From contig CAVTBT010000005.1 in the NCBI GenBank assembly GCA_963733065.1, forward strand, positions 868,001-932,000: a stretch of DNA of 64,000 nt, given 5' to 3'. Positions 33,838 to 42,435 of this stretch are shown here, in pieces (the first letter of the stretch is position 1; the number at the start of each line of letters is the position of its first letter). The notes below the pieces were generated by a model. The model made no database searches. It was not told the origin of the DNA and worked only from the letters and a program-made list of their open reading frames with translations. The position numbers were made by a program, and so were the translations under genes. This DNA comes from CAVTBT01 sp963733065. GTDB taxonomy: Bacteria; Actinomycetota; Thermoleophilia; Gaiellales; Gaiellaceae.

Positions 33838-34558
33838 GCCGCGCCGCATCGCCATCGTCCCGGCGCGCGACGAGGAGCGCGCGATCGGCGGCGTCCTGGA
33901 CGAGCTCCGGGCGTACGACCCGGCGCTCGACGTGGTCGTCGTCGACGACGGCTCGGTCGACGCGACCGCTGCAGTGGCCAGGAAGCATGGCGCGGCGGTC
34001 GTGCGGCTGCCGTTCAACCTCGGCATCGGCGGGGCGGTGCAGACGGGCTTCAAGTACGCGCTCGAGCACGGCTACGACGAGGCCGTGCGGCTCGACGGCG
34101 ACGGGCAGCACATCGCCGCCGAGCTGCCGAAGCTGATCGCGCCGCTCGAAGCCGGGGACGCCGACATCGTCGTCGGCTCGCGGTTCGCCGCCGGCGACGG
34201 TGAGGACGAGTACCGCCCGCCGTTCGCGCGCAGGGCGGGCATCCGCTTCTTCGCCCGCATCGTCTCGCTGCTCGTCCACCAGCACGTCACGGACACGACC
34301 TCCGGCTTCCAGGCGCTCAACCGCCGCGGGATCGCGCTCTTCGCCGCCGACTACCCGCACGACTATCCCGAGGTCGAGGCGACGGTGATGGTGGTGAAGA
34401 ACCGCCTGCGGCTCAAGGAGGTCCGGGTGGTGATGCGAGAGCGCGAGCACGGGCGCTCGTCGATCAACGCGCTCCGCTCGATCTACTACGTCCTGAAGGT
34501 CACGCTCGCGCTCTTCGTCGGGGTCTTCCGCCGCGGCATCGTGGTGGTCGAGGAATGA
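33830..34558 (+). CDS. GT2 glycosyltransferase, DPM/DPG-synthase-like
   Basis: This 242-residue GT-A enzyme has IAIVPARDEERAIGGVLDEL, VVVVDDGSVDATA, the DGDGQH acidic metal/sugar site, VVGSRF, and TDTTSGFQALNRR. These match the dolichol-phosphate mannose synthase-like group that charges polyprenyl phosphate with a sugar, often for GT-C enzymes. There is no C-terminal membrane helix pair, but the DUF2304 membrane protein that overlaps it by 4 nt commonly accompanies this type and may anchor it. Confidence 0.87.
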   Translation: MPEPRRIAIVPARDEERAIGGVLDELRAYDPALDVVVVDDGSVDATAAVARKHGAAVVRLPFNLGIGGAVQTGFKYALEHGYDEAVRLDGDGQHIAAELPKLIAPLEAGDADIVVGSRFAAGDGEDEYRPPFARRAGIRFFARIVSLLVHQHVTDTTSGFQALNRRGIALFAADYPHDYPEVEATVMVVKNRLRLKEVRVVMREREHGRSSINALRSIYYVLKVTLALFVGVFRRGIVVVEE

Positions 34559-35031
34559 CACCCGTCCGCGTCTCGATCTTCGCGACGGTGGCGTCGCTCC
34601 TCCTGCTCCTGGTCGTCTTCGAGCTGATCCGGTCGAGGCGGCTCCGGGAGCGCTACGCGCTGCTCTGGCTGGCCACCGGGTTCGTGCTGCTCGTCCTGTC
34701 GGCGTGGCGGGGCGGGCTGAACACGATCGCGGGGTGGGTCGGGGTGACGACCTACCCGCCGGCCGTGCTCTTCGCGGTCGCGGCGCTCTTCATCCTGCTC
34801 GTGCTCCTGCACTACTCGACGGTGATCTCGAAGCTCTCCGACCAGAGCACGATGCTCGCGCAGCGCGTGGCGCTGCTCGAGGAGCGGTTAGCGGGTGGCG
34901 ACCCTGGCGCCGAGGCGGGCGGGGACGCCGGGCACGAGCAGCGGGATCGCGGCGGCGAGGAGGGCGAAGGCGGGCAGCGCGGGGACGAACGCCGCGAGGA
35001 ACCGTCCGTCGCCCACCGGCAGGTTCGGTGA
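34555..35031 (+). CDS. DUF2304 membrane protein
   Basis: This 158-residue protein has three helices (FATVASLLLLLVVFELI; ALLWLATGFVLLVLSAW; AVLFAVAALFILLVLLH) and then a coiled coil ending QRVALLEERL at about residue 112. DUF2304 proteins typically follow GT2 genes as here. The last 45 residues (GGDPGAEAGGDAGHEQ...) are only the antisense of the convergent gene, a 144-nt overlap. The natural stop has probably been lost by a one-base indel near 34885-34891. Confidence 0.75.
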   Translation: MTPVRVSIFATVASLLLLLVVFELIRSRRLRERYALLWLATGFVLLVLSAWRGGLNTIAGWVGVTTYPPAVLFAVAALFILLVLLHYSTVISKLSDQSTMLAQRVALLEERLAGGDPGAEAGGDAGHEQRDRGGEEGEGGQRGDERREEPSVAHRQVR

Positions 35032-35793
35032 CGCGCCCTCGGCGAGCGCGAAGGCGCCGAACCAGCCGCCGACCAGCAGCGCGACCGGCACCGAGCGCCG
35101 GGCCAGCCCGACTGCGCCCGCGATGGGCAGCCACTGCAGGACGCGGTTCGACCACAGGTACTCGCGCAGGCCGGCCATGTTGGCGCTGAACCCGTCCCAC
35201 GAGACCTCGAGGCCCGGCTCCACATCCCGCAGCAGGAGCGTGGCGAGCGCGAGCGGTGCGGCGACGGCGGCGAACACGGCGAGCTGCCGCGGGGAGCGCG
35301 CCGCCACGTACGCGAGCAGTGGGCCTACGAGGAAGAGCGACGCCGACGGCTCGACGAGCACGGCGGCGCCGGCGGCCGCGCCCGCTGCGGCGGCGAGCCT
35401 GGCGTCGCCGGCGAGCGATCGCACGGTGAGGCAGGCCGCCACCAGCAGCAGCGCCCCAGCGGCGAAGCGGCCGTCGTCGCTCAGCCCGTAGGCGTGGACG
35501 AGGACGCGGTCGACGTACGTGTCGCGGAAGGGCGCGAGCGCGAAGGCCCACCCCGCGAGCGGGAGGAGCACGAGCACGGCGCCGAACCACGCCGCGAGCA
35601 ACCGTCCGCCGAGGCTCCAGCCGATCAGGTACGCCGAGACGACCGCCGCCGGCAGCAGCACGAGCTGGTTTGCGAGCAGCAGCCAGGCGGGCGCCTCGTC
35701 GTAGTCCCCCGCTGCGGCCGCGACGATCGCTGCCGCGAGCCAGCCCGCCGCCACGAGCGCGGCGGGGGGCCAGAACCAGCTAGGCGGGCGCAC
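34888..35793 (-). CDS. Polytopic membrane protein, GT-C-like
   Basis: This 301-residue protein has about eight helices. Helix 2 ends near GWSLGGRLLAAWFG. The loop APFRDTYVDRVLVHAYGLSDDGRF precedes further Ala/Leu/Val-rich helices, and SPNLPVGDGRFLAAFVPALPAFALL near the end recalls GT39/GT87-like proteins. It is shorter than its relatives at 15476 and 19238, so it may be a partial version. GTG start overlaps the GDP-fucose synthase gene by 14 nt; it closes a minus-strand operon. Confidence 0.65.
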   Translation of the reverse strand: MRPPSWFWPPAALVAAGWLAAAIVAAAAGDYDEAPAWLLLANQLVLLPAAVVSAYLIGWSLGGRLLAAWFGAVLVLLPLAGWAFALAPFRDTYVDRVLVHAYGLSDDGRFAAGALLLVAACLTVRSLAGDARLAAAAGAAAGAAVLVEPSASLFLVGPLLAYVAARSPRQLAVFAAVAAPLALATLLLRDVEPGLEVSWDGFSANMAGLREYLWSNRVLQWLPIAGAVGLARRSVPVALLVGGWFGAFALAEGASPNLPVGDGRFLAAFVPALPAFALLAAAIPLLVPGVPARLGARVATR

Positions 35794-36700
35794 GTTCGAG
35801 CTGCGCGGAGCGGTACCAGGCCACCGTCCGCTCGAGCCCGTCGCGAAGCGGCGTGCGCGCCTCCCAGCCGAACAGCTCTCTGGCGCGTGACGCGTCGAGC
35901 GCGCGGCGCGGCTGGCCGTTCGGCATCGACTCGTCCCAGCGGATGTCGCCCGTGTACCCGGTGACGTCCGCGACCAGTTCGGCGAGTGCGCGGATCGAGA
36001 TCTCGGCGCCCGTGCCGAGGTTCACGGGCTCCGCGCCGTCGTAGCGCTCGGACGCCGCGACGAGCCCTTCCACGCAGTCGTCCACGTAGAGGAACTCCCG
36101 CGTCGGCGAGCCGTCGCCCCACAGCACGACCTCGTCCTCGCCCGCCAGCATCTTGCGGATCAGCGCCGGGATGACGTGGGAGCTCTCGAGGTCGAAGTTG
36201 TCCCTCGGCCCGTACAGGTTGGCCGGCATGAGGAAGACGGCGTCGAGGCCGTACTGCGCCCGGTAGGCCTGGGCGCCGACCAGCACCGCCTTCTTGGCCA
36301 CGCCGTACGGCGCGTTCGTCTCCTCCGGATAGCCGTCCCAGAGCGACTCCTCGCGGAACGGCACTGGCGTGTGCTTGGGGTAGGAGCAGACGGTGCCCGC
36401 GATGACGAGCTTGCCCACGTCGTGCACGCGGCTCTGCTCCAGGACGTTCGCGCCCATCGTCAGGTTCGCGAACCAGTAGCGGCCCGGGTTGGCGCGGTTG
36501 GCGCCGATGCCGCCGACCTCGGCCGCGAGGTGCACCACCCGCTCGGGCTGCGCGGTGCCGAACAGCCGGGCGGTGTCGTCCATCGACGTCAGGTCGTGGT
36601 CGCGCCGGCGCGCTGCGACGACGTCGTGCCCGTCCGCGCGGAGCCGCTCGACGAGGTGCGAGCCGAGGAACCCGCCGCCGCCCGTGACCAGGATCCGCAT
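35780..36700 (-). CDS. fcl: GDP-L-fucose synthase
   Basis: This 306-residue extended SDR would epimerise and reduce GDP-4-keto-6-deoxy-mannose to GDP-L-fucose with NADPH. It has TGGGGFLGSHLVERL, HLAAEVGGIGANRANP, the family-specific SYPKHTPVPFREESL, and catalytic Y132/K136 in YGVAKK. NLYGPRDNFDLESSHVIPALIRK is a hallmark of GFS. With the 4,6-dehydratase gene upstream on the same strand it gives the two-step route from GDP-mannose. It seems to have its own promoter in the 37-bp gap before it. Confidence 0.9.
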   Translation of the reverse strand: MRILVTGGGGFLGSHLVERLRADGHDVVAARRRDHDLTSMDDTARLFGTAQPERVVHLAAEVGGIGANRANPGRYWFANLTMGANVLEQSRVHDVGKLVIAGTVCSYPKHTPVPFREESLWDGYPEETNAPYGVAKKAVLVGAQAYRAQYGLDAVFLMPANLYGPRDNFDLESSHVIPALIRKMLAGEDEVVLWGDGSPTREFLYVDDCVEGLVAASERYDGAEPVNLGTGAEISIRALAELVADVTGYTGDIRWDESMPNGQPRRALDASRARELFGWEARTPLRDGLERTVAWYRSAQLERAPA

Positions 36701-36707
36701 GGCGAAG

Positions 36708-36713
36708 AGGGTA
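36708..36713 (-). promoter_or_regulatory. fcl: Putative -10 of the GDP-fucose synthase gene
   Basis: TACCCT on the minus strand ends 7 nt before the ATG at 36700, which fits a leaderless start inside the operon. Confidence 0.45.
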
Positions 36714-36737
36714 GTCCGTGCGGCGGCGGATCGGGCG

Positions 36738-37799
36738 TCAGGCCGTTGTCGGCGGCCCGTTCAGCCCGCGGAGCACGGCCGCCAGCCGGCCGGCGAAGGT
36801 GTGCGTGTCGTGCGCCTCGGATGCGCGACGCCCGGCGGTGTCGAGCCTCTCCGCCAGGTCGCCGTCCTCCAGCACGCGCTCCACGGCGTCGCGAAGCGCT
36901 GCCGGCTGCTCCGGTGGCACGGTGAGCGCCGTCTCCCCCGGCTTCACGTAGTCGTCGAGGTACGTGCGCTGGGAGACCACGACCGGCCGCGCGCTGGCCA
37001 TCGCCTCCAGCACGGCGATGGTGCCCGAGTTCTCTGTGCCGACCGCCGCCGCCTCGGAGCGGATGGGCACCACGACGCAGGCCGCCCCCGCGTAGAGGTC
37101 GCGCACCTCTGTGGGCGAGGCGTCGAGTCGCACCTCGACGTTCGACGGCAGCTCGAGGCCGTCGAGGTTCTCGTGCTTCGCGCAGACGATGCCGTGGACG
37201 TGCGGGAGCTGCTCCATCGCGGCTGCGAAGGTCGCGTAGTCGCGCGCGAGGTCGCGCCCGACGGTGAGCACGTAGCCATCGGGCGCCGGCGGCTGGGGGC
37301 GCCACCAGTCGACGTCGACGCCGAGCGGCGCGACGTGGACGCCCGCGGGGTCGAGGTCGAGCCGCTGGATCAGCCGCTCGCGGGCGGCCTCCGACACGCA
37401 GACGACCGCGGCCGCCGAGCGCACCGACGCCTCCAGCAGCCTGCGCCTCGCCCCACCGAGCCGGCGGTGCAGCGCGAGCAGGTGGTACGAGATAAGCACG
37501 ACCCGCGGCCCGTGCCGCGCCCGCGCCACCAGCGGGAGCACCGTCGCGAGCGGCGTGCAAACGACGTCGAACCGACGCAGTTCGAACGGCAGCGTCAGCT
37601 CGCGGGCGTTCCACGTCAGGCGGTGCACGAGCCCGCCGCGGCGCCGTGACCGTCGCAGCGCCGAGTCCACCACCTCCGCCTCGATGCCGAAGTCGGCCAG
37701 GTGGTTCTCGCCGAGGAGGTTCGTGTCGGGAGCGCGTCCGGCGGCGATGTCGTCGACGAGCTCTGCGCGGGGGTTCGGGTAGACGAACGCGACCTTCAC
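36738..37799 (-). CDS. GT4 glycosyltransferase
   Basis: This 353-residue GT-B enzyme starts MKVAFVYPNPRAEL (GTG at 37799). VVCVSEAARERLIQRLDL ends the first domain, YVLTVGRDLARDYATFAAAM opens the second, and ENSGTIAVLEAMASARPVVVSQ holds the donor-site glutamates. It overlaps the stop of the sugar dehydratase as GTGA, so it may transfer the deoxy sugar made by its neighbours. That link is inference from context. Confidence 0.86.
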   Translation of the reverse strand: MKVAFVYPNPRAELVDDIAAGRAPDTNLLGENHLADFGIEAEVVDSALRRSRRRGGLVHRLTWNARELTLPFELRRFDVVCTPLATVLPLVARARHGPRVVLISYHLLALHRRLGGARRRLLEASVRSAAAVVCVSEAARERLIQRLDLDPAGVHVAPLGVDVDWWRPQPPAPDGYVLTVGRDLARDYATFAAAMEQLPHVHGIVCAKHENLDGLELPSNVEVRLDASPTEVRDLYAGAACVVVPIRSEAAAVGTENSGTIAVLEAMASARPVVVSQRTYLDDYVKPGETALTVPPEQPAALRDAVERVLEDGDLAERLDTAGRRASEAHDTHTFAGRLAAVLRGLNGPPTTA

Positions 37800-38968
37800 G
37801 ACCGCCCGGCGGCTTCCGCCTCGCTCGGCTCGTCCGCGCCGGCCGACAGCCAGTCGACGCGGCCGATCCAGCGCTCGCGTGTCGCGGCGTACCAGCGGAT
37901 CGTCTCGCGGATGCCGTCCTCCCACGAGACGAGCGGCTGCCAGCCGGTCTCGCGCGTCAGCTTCTCGTGGCCGACGCGGAGCGCCATCACCTCGCTGGCG
38001 CCGGGGCGGTACCGCGCCGCCGTCGAGACGACCTCGCGGTCGCCGGGCCACAGGCCCTCCTCCTCGCCGATCCGCAGGATCAGCTCCACCCACTCCTGCA
38101 TCGAGATGTTCTGTCCCTGGCCGTAGACGTAGACGTCGCCGGGGATGCCGTGCGCCGCCACCGTCAGGTGGCCCCGGACGCCGTCGGTGCAGAAGCAGAA
38201 GTCGCGGAGCGGCTCGAGCTGGCCGAGCTCGACGACCCGCCGCGTCAGCGCCTGCGTGATGATCGTGCCGCTCACGTAGCGCGGGTTCTGCCGCGGGCCG
38301 TAGTTGTTGAACATCCGCGTGACGACGCCCGGGACGCCAAATGCGTCGTGATAGTTCATCGTCAGGAAGTCGGCGGCGACCTTGGCCGTCGCGTAGATCG
38401 ACTTCGGGTTGATCGGGGAGCGCTCGTGGAGGATCAGCCCGCCCGCGTCGTCGAAGTCGTGGTGATGCGCGACGGTCTCGCGCACGTTGCCGTACTCCTC
38501 CGACGTGCCCGCGGTGTCGAACTTTTCGAGCTCGAGCCCGTAGTCGACCACCGACTGCAGCAGGTTCAGGGTGCCGACCGTGTTCGCCATCACCGTCTCG
38601 TAGGGGCGGTGCCAGGACTCGCCGACGTGCGCCTGCGCGCCGAGGTGGAAGACGTACGGCCGGTCCGGTGCCGTGTCGCGGAGCTCCCGGACGAGGTAGT
38701 CGACCGACGTGCGGTCGGTGAGGTCGGCGAAGTGCACCTTGAGCCGCCGCCGCAGGTGGGCGATGTTGTTCAGCGCGCCGCTCGAGGTGGCCCGCACGAA
38801 GGCGTGGACGTTCGCTCCCAGCTCGACGAGCGCGTCCGTGAGGTGTGAGCCCATGAAGCCGTCGGCGCCGGTGACGAGCACCGTCCGGCCGCGGTAGACG
38901 TCGCCGACCTCCTCGCGGAGCGTCCGCAGGCGGTCCTCCGTCCAGACGGCGGGAGCCGGATCCGACAT
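37796..38968 (-). CDS. NDP-sugar 4,6-dehydratase-like SDR, possibly GDP-mannose dehydratase
   Basis: This 390-residue extended SDR has an N-terminal extension of about 28 residues before TGADGFMGSHL. TSEEYGN is the dehydratase signature region. The catalytic pair is Y182/K186 in YATAK, with FNNYGPRQNPRYVSGTIITQAL and TDGVRGHL. The nucleotide is not certain from sequence. Its operon contains GDP-L-fucose synthase, so GDP-mannose is the best guess; UDP-GlcNAc or CDP-glucose remain possible. ATG at 38968 has TAGGCT 7 nt upstream. Confidence 0.78.
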   Translation of the reverse strand: MSDPAPAVWTEDRLRTLREEVGDVYRGRTVLVTGADGFMGSHLTDALVELGANVHAFVRATSSGALNNIAHLRRRLKVHFADLTDRTSVDYLVRELRDTAPDRPYVFHLGAQAHVGESWHRPYETVMANTVGTLNLLQSVVDYGLELEKFDTAGTSEEYGNVRETVAHHHDFDDAGGLILHERSPINPKSIYATAKVAADFLTMNYHDAFGVPGVVTRMFNNYGPRQNPRYVSGTIITQALTRRVVELGQLEPLRDFCFCTDGVRGHLTVAAHGIPGDVYVYGQGQNISMQEWVELILRIGEEEGLWPGDREVVSTAARYRPGASEVMALRVGHEKLTRETGWQPLVSWEDGIRETIRWYAATRERWIGRVDWLSAGADEPSEAEAAGRS

Positions 38969-38975
38969 CGCGCGG

Positions 38976-38981
38976 AGCCTA
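38976..38981 (-). promoter_or_regulatory. Putative -10 of the dehydratase operon
   Basis: TAGGCT on the minus strand ends 7 nt before the ATG at 38968. It is paired with an opposite promoter at 39000-39005, leaving only 18 bp between the two -10 elements. Confidence 0.45.
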
Positions 38982-38999
38982 GCGGGCCTGTGCGCTCCC

Positions 39000-39005
39000 T
39001 AGACT
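39000..39005 (+). promoter_or_regulatory. Putative -10 of the 39012 operon
   Basis: TAGACT ends 6 nt before the GTG at 39012. Confidence 0.5.
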
Positions 39006-39011
39006 CTCTGC

Positions 39012-39860
39012 GTGCTCGGCGGGCCTCTCGCGACAGCGCTGGGCGTGGTGCGCGAGCTCGCCGCCGTCCCGCGCGAGCGCAGCCGCGCCGTCCCACGCCC
39101 TCCGGCGGACGGCCTCGTCGTCGAGGTGGGCGGCGGCCAGCGCGCGCACCCCCGCGCGGACGTCGTCGTCGACAAGTACGTCGTCGACGACTTCGAGCGC
39201 GAGGCCGGGCTCGGGCTCGACCTGTCGCGACCGCTCGTGGTCGCAGACGGCGAGCGGCTGCCCTTCCGCGACGGCGCGGCCGCCTACGTGATCGCGCTGC
39301 ACGTGCTGGAGCATGCGCCCGACCCGGCCGCCTTCGCCTCCGAGCTCTCGCGTGTGGCCCCGGCCGGCTTCGTGCAGGTGCCGTCGCGCCTGGCCGAGCT
39401 GACGTACGGCTGGCCGTTCCACCCCTGGCTGATCGACCTCGTCGACGGCGAGCTCGTGTTCGAGCCGCGCGACGGGCGCACCGCGCCGGCCGGGGAGCTC
39501 TTCCACGCCGACCTGGCGCGCAGCCCCCTGCACCGGCTCTGGTTCGCCGCGCACCGGTCGCGCTGGCACCTGTCCGTGGCCTGGCAGGGCGAGCTGCGCG
39601 TGCGCGTCCCGGGCCGGCTCGACCACGAGGAGCGGGCGCGCTTCGACACCGAGGCGACCGTGGCGGCGCTCGACCGCCTGTCCGTGGCCGGTCGCCTGCA
39701 GCAGTTGCCGGAGGCCGTCCGCGACGCGCTCCGGTGTCCCGGTTGCGGCGGCCGGCTCGCGTTCCGCGCCCGGGTGGCCGACTGCGAGGGCTGCGGCCGC
39801 TCGTATCCGGTCGCAGGTCACGTGCCGCTCCTGCTCGACGAGGCGGTCCTGGGCACGTGA
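39012..39860 (+). CDS. SAM methyltransferase with Trm112-like zinc domain
   Basis: This 282-residue protein has a Methyltransf_11-type core (VVEVGGGQRAHPRADVVVDKY, ADGERLPFRDGAAAYVIALHVLEH). A C-terminal zinc-binding Trm112-like segment carries two CxxC pairs (RCPGCGGRL and CEGCGRSYPV). Such fusions are common in glycan clusters and likely act on a sugar or carrier-linked glycan. It is the first gene of a plus-strand operon that continues through the flippase at 39857. Confidence 0.82.
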   Translation: MLGGPLATALGVVRELAAVPRERSRAVPRPPADGLVVEVGGGQRAHPRADVVVDKYVVDDFEREAGLGLDLSRPLVVADGERLPFRDGAAAYVIALHVLEHAPDPAAFASELSRVAPAGFVQVPSRLAELTYGWPFHPWLIDLVDGELVFEPRDGRTAPAGELFHADLARSPLHRLWFAAHRSRWHLSVAWQGELRVRVPGRLDHEERARFDTEATVAALDRLSVAGRLQQLPEAVRDALRCPGCGGRLAFRARVADCEGCGRSYPVAGHVPLLLDEAVLGT

Positions 39861-41320
39861 GCGAGATCCCGGGCGCCGAGGAGGTCGTCGACGTCCTGCA
39901 CACCCCGCAGGCCGGCGGCATGGTCATCCGTGGCGGGGCGCTCCGCGCCGCCGGCTACGGCGCGGCGCTGCTCTTCGCGGCCGTCACGTCCGTCTTCCTG
40001 CTCCGCTATCTCGACGTCAGCGACTTCGGACGCTACGGCGTCGTCGCGGCGCTGCTGGGCATCGTCAGCGCCCTGACCGAGGGTGGACTGAACGCGATCG
40101 GCAGCCGCGAGCTCGCCGTCCGACCGCCCTCGGAGCGCCGTGCGCTCCTCGGCCCGATCGTCGGCCTGCGGATCGTGCTGACGGCGGCCGGCGTGCTCCT
40201 GGCGGCGGCGTTCGCCGTCATCACGGGCTACGAGGAGGTCGTCGTCGGCGGGACGCTGCTCGCCGGCGTCGGCGTCGTGCTCGTCAACACGCAGACAACG
40301 CTGACGCTCCCGCTGCGGGTCGAGCTCCGCCAGGGCCTGATCACGACCGTCGAGGTGCAGAACCAGGCGCTGACGTGCCTGCTCGTGGGGCTGCTGGTGC
40401 TGGGGTCGGCGGAGCTGCTGGCGTTCTTCACCGTCCAGATCGCCGTCGGCGTGGCAGCGCTCGCGGTGACGGTGCTGCTCGCGACGTCGAGCCGCGTGCG
40501 CCCGTCGCTCGAGCGCGGGGCGACCTGGTCGCTCGTGCGCGAGTCGCTCCCTCTCGCAGCCGCGGTCGCGATGAACGTCGTCTACCTCCGGCTGCTCGTC
40601 ATCCTCGTCTCGCTGCTCACGACGGCGACGGCGACCGGCCTGTTCGCGACGTCGTTCCGCATCCTGGAGATGCTGATCGGGCTGCCGACGGTGCTGCTCG
40701 CGATCTCGTTGCCGCTCCTCGCCGTCGCCGCGGCCGACGATCGGCCCCGGCTCCGCTACGGCCTGCAGCGGCTGACCGAGCTCGCGCTCGCAGCCGCGCT
40801 CCTCCAGGCACTCGTCACCGCCGTTCTGGCCGAGCCCGCGCTCGAGCTCCTCGCGGATCCGGAGTACGGCGCCGCGGCTGCGATCCTGCAGATCCAGGCG
40901 TTCGCGCTCGTCGGTGTGTACCTCGCGCAGACTTGGACCCTCGGCCTCGTCTCGCTGCGGCGCCAGCGCGACGTCGCGGTGGCGAACGCCGTGGCCCTGG
41001 CCGCGGTGGTCGCGCTGGGGCTCGCCCTCATCCTGCCCTTCGGGCCGAAGGGGGCCGCGGTCGCAGGCGTCGTCACCGAGTCGCTGCTGGCGCTGCTGCT
41101 CTTCGTCTTCCTCTACCGGCGCGACCGGGATGTCACGCCGGACCTCCGCTTCGCCTGGCGTCCGGCGCTCGCGGCCGCGGCCGGGGCGGCGGTGCTCCTC
41201 GTCCCCGGCGTGTCGGGGTGGCTGGCAGGCGCGCTCGTGGCCGTAGTCTTCGTCGTCGTGGCGTTCGCCGTCCGTGCGGTGCCCGCGGAGATCGTCCCGG
41301 CGTTGCGAGGCCGCGCATGA
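39857..41320 (+). CDS. MOP-superfamily flippase (Wzx-like), second copy
   Basis: This 487-residue protein has about 14 helices. RYLDVSDFGRYGVVAALLGIVSALTEGG is the Polysacc_synt signature region. It is distinct from the flippase at 21105 in sequence and neighbours, which suggests it handles another lipid-linked glycan. GTG start overlaps the methyltransferase stop as GTGA; the next glycosyltransferase overlaps by ATGA. Confidence 0.87.
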   Translation: MSEIPGAEEVVDVLHTPQAGGMVIRGGALRAAGYGAALLFAAVTSVFLLRYLDVSDFGRYGVVAALLGIVSALTEGGLNAIGSRELAVRPPSERRALLGPIVGLRIVLTAAGVLLAAAFAVITGYEEVVVGGTLLAGVGVVLVNTQTTLTLPLRVELRQGLITTVEVQNQALTCLLVGLLVLGSAELLAFFTVQIAVGVAALAVTVLLATSSRVRPSLERGATWSLVRESLPLAAAVAMNVVYLRLLVILVSLLTTATATGLFATSFRILEMLIGLPTVLLAISLPLLAVAAADDRPRLRYGLQRLTELALAAALLQALVTAVLAEPALELLADPEYGAAAAILQIQAFALVGVYLAQTWTLGLVSLRRQRDVAVANAVALAAVVALGLALILPFGPKGAAVAGVVTESLLALLLFVFLYRRDRDVTPDLRFAWRPALAAAAGAAVLLVPGVSGWLAGALVAVVFVVVAFAVRAVPAEIVPALRGRA

Positions 41321-42435
41321 GCCGCCCGCGGGTCGTCCTGCTGCGGGGGCACAGCGCGAATCCGTGGGAGCTCGGTGCCTGGGAGCCGCTCCGCGACCGT
41401 TTCGACATCACGGTGGCGGTCACCCGCCACAACCTGTTCGACGTCTCGAGCCTGGAGCTCGCGAGCGTGCGCGCCAAGACGCTCCGCGACTGGCTGCCGC
41501 CCGGGCGCGTCGGGGACCTGGCCGTCCACCTGCCCGGGGATCGCTACCGCGACCCGGCGCGGTTCCTCGAGGGCGCGGACATCGTCCACAGCGTCGAGAT
41601 CGGCACGTGGTTCGCCCGGCAGCCGGCAGAGCTCAAGCGCCGTCTCGGGTTCCGCCTGGTGCTGACGGTGTGGGGCACGATCCCGTACCTCGACCACCTC
41701 CTGGACCCGCTCCGGGCCTGGCACTGGCGGCGCGAGCGGCAGCTCCCGATCCACGAGGCGGACCTCCTGCTCGCCACCACAGAGCGCGCACGACGCTGCC
41801 TGCTCCTCGACGGGGCCGACCCGGACCGCGTCGAGGTCGCCTGGCCCGGCGTCGACGTCGACCGTTTCGCCGCCGCGCGGGATCGCGCACCCACCCCCGA
41901 TGGGCATCTCGTCGTGTCGCCCGGGCGGCTCGTCTGGGAGAAGGGCCACCACGACGTGCTGCGCGCGCTGGCCGCGATCGGCGGCGACCACCGGCTCCAG
42001 ATCGTCGGCGCGGGACCCCAGCGCGAGCGGCTGCTGCGGTACGCACGCGACCTCGGGGTCGCCAACCGGGTGGAGATCGGCGCCGTGCCATACGAGCGCA
42101 TGCCGGAGGTCTTCGCGAGCGCGTCGGTCGTGGTGCTCGCCAGCCTCGCGACGCCGGTCTGGGAGGAGCAGTTCGGGATGGTGCTGGCCGAGGCGATGGC
42201 CGCCGGCGCGCCGATTCTCGCCGCCTCGTCGGGTGCGATCCCCGAGGTGCTCGACGGGTCGGACGCGGAGCTGTTCAGCCCGGGCGACTGGGTCGGGCTG
42301 GCGGATCGTCTGGCCGCGCGCCTCGCGGGAGCGCCGGGGGCTCGTGCCAATCACCCGGACTGGCTCGTCGAGCGCTACTCGACCGCCGCCGCGGCCGAGC
42401 GGCTGGCCGGGGCCTACGCGCGGGTGCTGGCGTGA
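41317..42435 (+). CDS. GT4 glycosyltransferase
   Basis: This 372-residue GT-B enzyme starts with VVLLRGHSANPWELGAWEPL. VAWPGVDVDRF closes the first domain, VVSPGRLVWEKGHHDVLRAL opens the donor domain, and WEEQFGMVLAEAMAAGAPILAA is the E-x7-E motif. Start and stop both overlap neighbours by 4 nt. Substrates are unknown. Confidence 0.87.
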   Translation: MSRPRVVLLRGHSANPWELGAWEPLRDRFDITVAVTRHNLFDVSSLELASVRAKTLRDWLPPGRVGDLAVHLPGDRYRDPARFLEGADIVHSVEIGTWFARQPAELKRRLGFRLVLTVWGTIPYLDHLLDPLRAWHWRRERQLPIHEADLLLATTERARRCLLLDGADPDRVEVAWPGVDVDRFAAARDRAPTPDGHLVVSPGRLVWEKGHHDVLRALAAIGGDHRLQIVGAGPQRERLLRYARDLGVANRVEIGAVPYERMPEVFASASVVVLASLATPVWEEQFGMVLAEAMAAGAPILAASSGAIPEVLDGSDAELFSPGDWVGLADRLAARLAGAPGARANHPDWLVERYSTAAAAERLAGAYARVLA

